A stretch of 5,167 bases of DNA from NCBI GenBank assembly GCA_002387325.1, contig DGIN01000035.1, positions 1,293 through 6,459 of the forward strand. The letters are read 5' to 3'. The position numbers and the translations under genes were made by a program. The notes beneath the pieces are model-generated. The model was not told the DNA's origin, ran no database searches, and worked only from the letters and a program-made list of their open reading frames with translations. Source of the DNA: Bacteroidales bacterium UBA4621. Its GTDB lineage: Bacteria; Bacteroidota; Bacteroidia; Bacteroidales; Paludibacteraceae. Shown here piece by piece: positions 4,611 to 5,167 of the stretch. Numbering within the stretch: the first letter of the stretch is position 1; each line of letters opens with the position of its first letter.

Positions 4611-5167
4611 ATGCGCTATTTCATTCGTTTCGCTTATCTCGGTACCCGCTACCACGGCTCGCAGTCGCAACCCTCGGGCGGCACGGTGCAGGACACTATG
4701 GAACCCGCTGTGGCGACGCTCTTCCGTTGCCCCGTTCCACTTGTCTTCGCCGGTCGTACCGACGCAGGCGTACATGCGGAAAACATGTATGCGCATTTCG
4801 ATGTAGCATCCTCCGTCGCCAATCCCCGGAACCTCGTCTATCGTCTCAACCGCCTTCTGCCCGCCGACATCGCCGTGTACGATATTCTCCCTGTCATTGA
4901 CACCGCCCACGCACGCTTTGATGCCCTCTCCCGCACATACCGCTACCGCATCACCACCCGCAAAGACCCGTTCCAATCCGCTCTCCGCACCCAAGTGCGC
5001 GCGGGCTTGGACTATCAGGCGATGAACGTTGCGGCGCAGCACCTCCTCGGCAAACAGGACTTCACCTCTTTCTGCCGCACGCATACCGATGTCAAAACCA
5101 AAATCTGCGACCTTACTCGCGCCGAGTGGCTCATCGAGAACGACCACGAAGCCGTTTTTGTCATTAC
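4611..5167 (+). CDS. truA: tRNA pseudouridine synthase A (3' partial)
   Basis: The gene runs off the window after 185 codons and two bases; family members are about 245-270 residues, so roughly 70% is present. TruA converts uridines 38-40 in the tRNA anticodon arm to pseudouridine. The frame starts MRYFIRFAYLGTRYHGSQSQ and contains the catalytic motif GRTDAGVHA at residues 48-56, with Asp51 equivalent to E. coli Asp60. HARFDALSRTYRYRI (100-114) carries Tyr110, equivalent to E. coli Tyr118. Later motifs are DFTSFCRTHTDVKTKICDLT (149-168) and the start of the next strand. At residue 17 the usual YHGWQ motif reads YHGSQ (codon TCG; Trp is TGG). The ATG at 4611 gives the conserved N-terminus and has GGAG 5 bases upstream. 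A half-matching promoter at 4483-4490 and a 215-bp gap suggest transcription separate from the flippase gene. Confidence 0.95.
   Translation, partial: MRYFIRFAYLGTRYHGSQSQPSGGTVQDTMEPAVATLFRCPVPLVFAGRTDAGVHAENMYAHFDVASSVANPRNLVYRLNRLLPADIAVYDILPVIDTAHARFDALSRTYRYRITTRKDPFQSALRTQVRAGLDYQAMNVAAQHLLGKQDFTSFCRTHTDVKTKICDLTRAEWLIENDHEAVFVI

Noticed and set aside
4587..5147. A 186-codon open frame on the - strand over the last gene
   Set aside because: The + strand encodes an unmistakable TruA with its catalytic GRTDAGVHA motif, so the reverse frame is a shadow.

Overview
This window looks like ordinary chromosomal DNA from a member of the Bacteroidota, most likely order Bacteroidales. The evidence is protein style (a Bacteroidales-type lipid-carrier flippase, TruA and FKBP paralogues), A-rich leaders with mostly no Shine-Dalgarno sequence, and a TAnnTTTG-type -7 element before truA. 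Coding DNA has moderate to high GC with many C-ending codons, while the gaps are AT-rich. Family or genus cannot be fixed from this sequence alone. All genes lie on the + strand.

Layout: (1) positions 1-186 hold the 3' end of an unidentified membrane-protein frame that overlaps the next gene. (2) 122-739 is riboflavin synthase (ribE), complete. (3) 740-916 is a 177-bp gap with a CTACGAAGGAACTAC direct repeat enclosed by an imperfect inverted repeat. (4) 917-1501 is a cytoplasmic FKBP-type peptidyl-prolyl isomerase of the FklB/Mip type. (5) 1561-2808 is a larger lipoprotein FKBP whose N-terminal domain is duplicated in tandem. (6) 2869-4395 is a Wzx/PST-type polysaccharide flippase. (7) 4396-4610 is an AT-rich 215-bp gap with a nested inverted repeat, a candidate promoter element and a cluster of TTAAYGG repeats. 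(8) 4611-5167 is the first 185 codons of tRNA pseudouridine synthase A (truA), cut by the window edge.

The two FKBP genes and the flippase are spaced 59 and 60 bp apart on one strand and may be co-transcribed. The two FKBPs share a nearly identical catalytic domain but are predicted to work in different compartments: cytoplasm for the first, membrane-anchored in the envelope for the second. Each is followed by a related 31-bp intergenic element, which suggests the pair arose by tandem duplication that carried its 3' flank along. ribE and truA are housekeeping genes with no evident functional tie to the FKBP/flippase block.

I found no convincing new defence, mobile or biosynthetic system. The points worth a second look are the duplicated FKBP N-domain, the shared post-FKBP element, the nested inverted repeat across the flippase stop codon, the repeat cluster before truA, and a Trp-to-Ser change in a normally conserved TruA motif.
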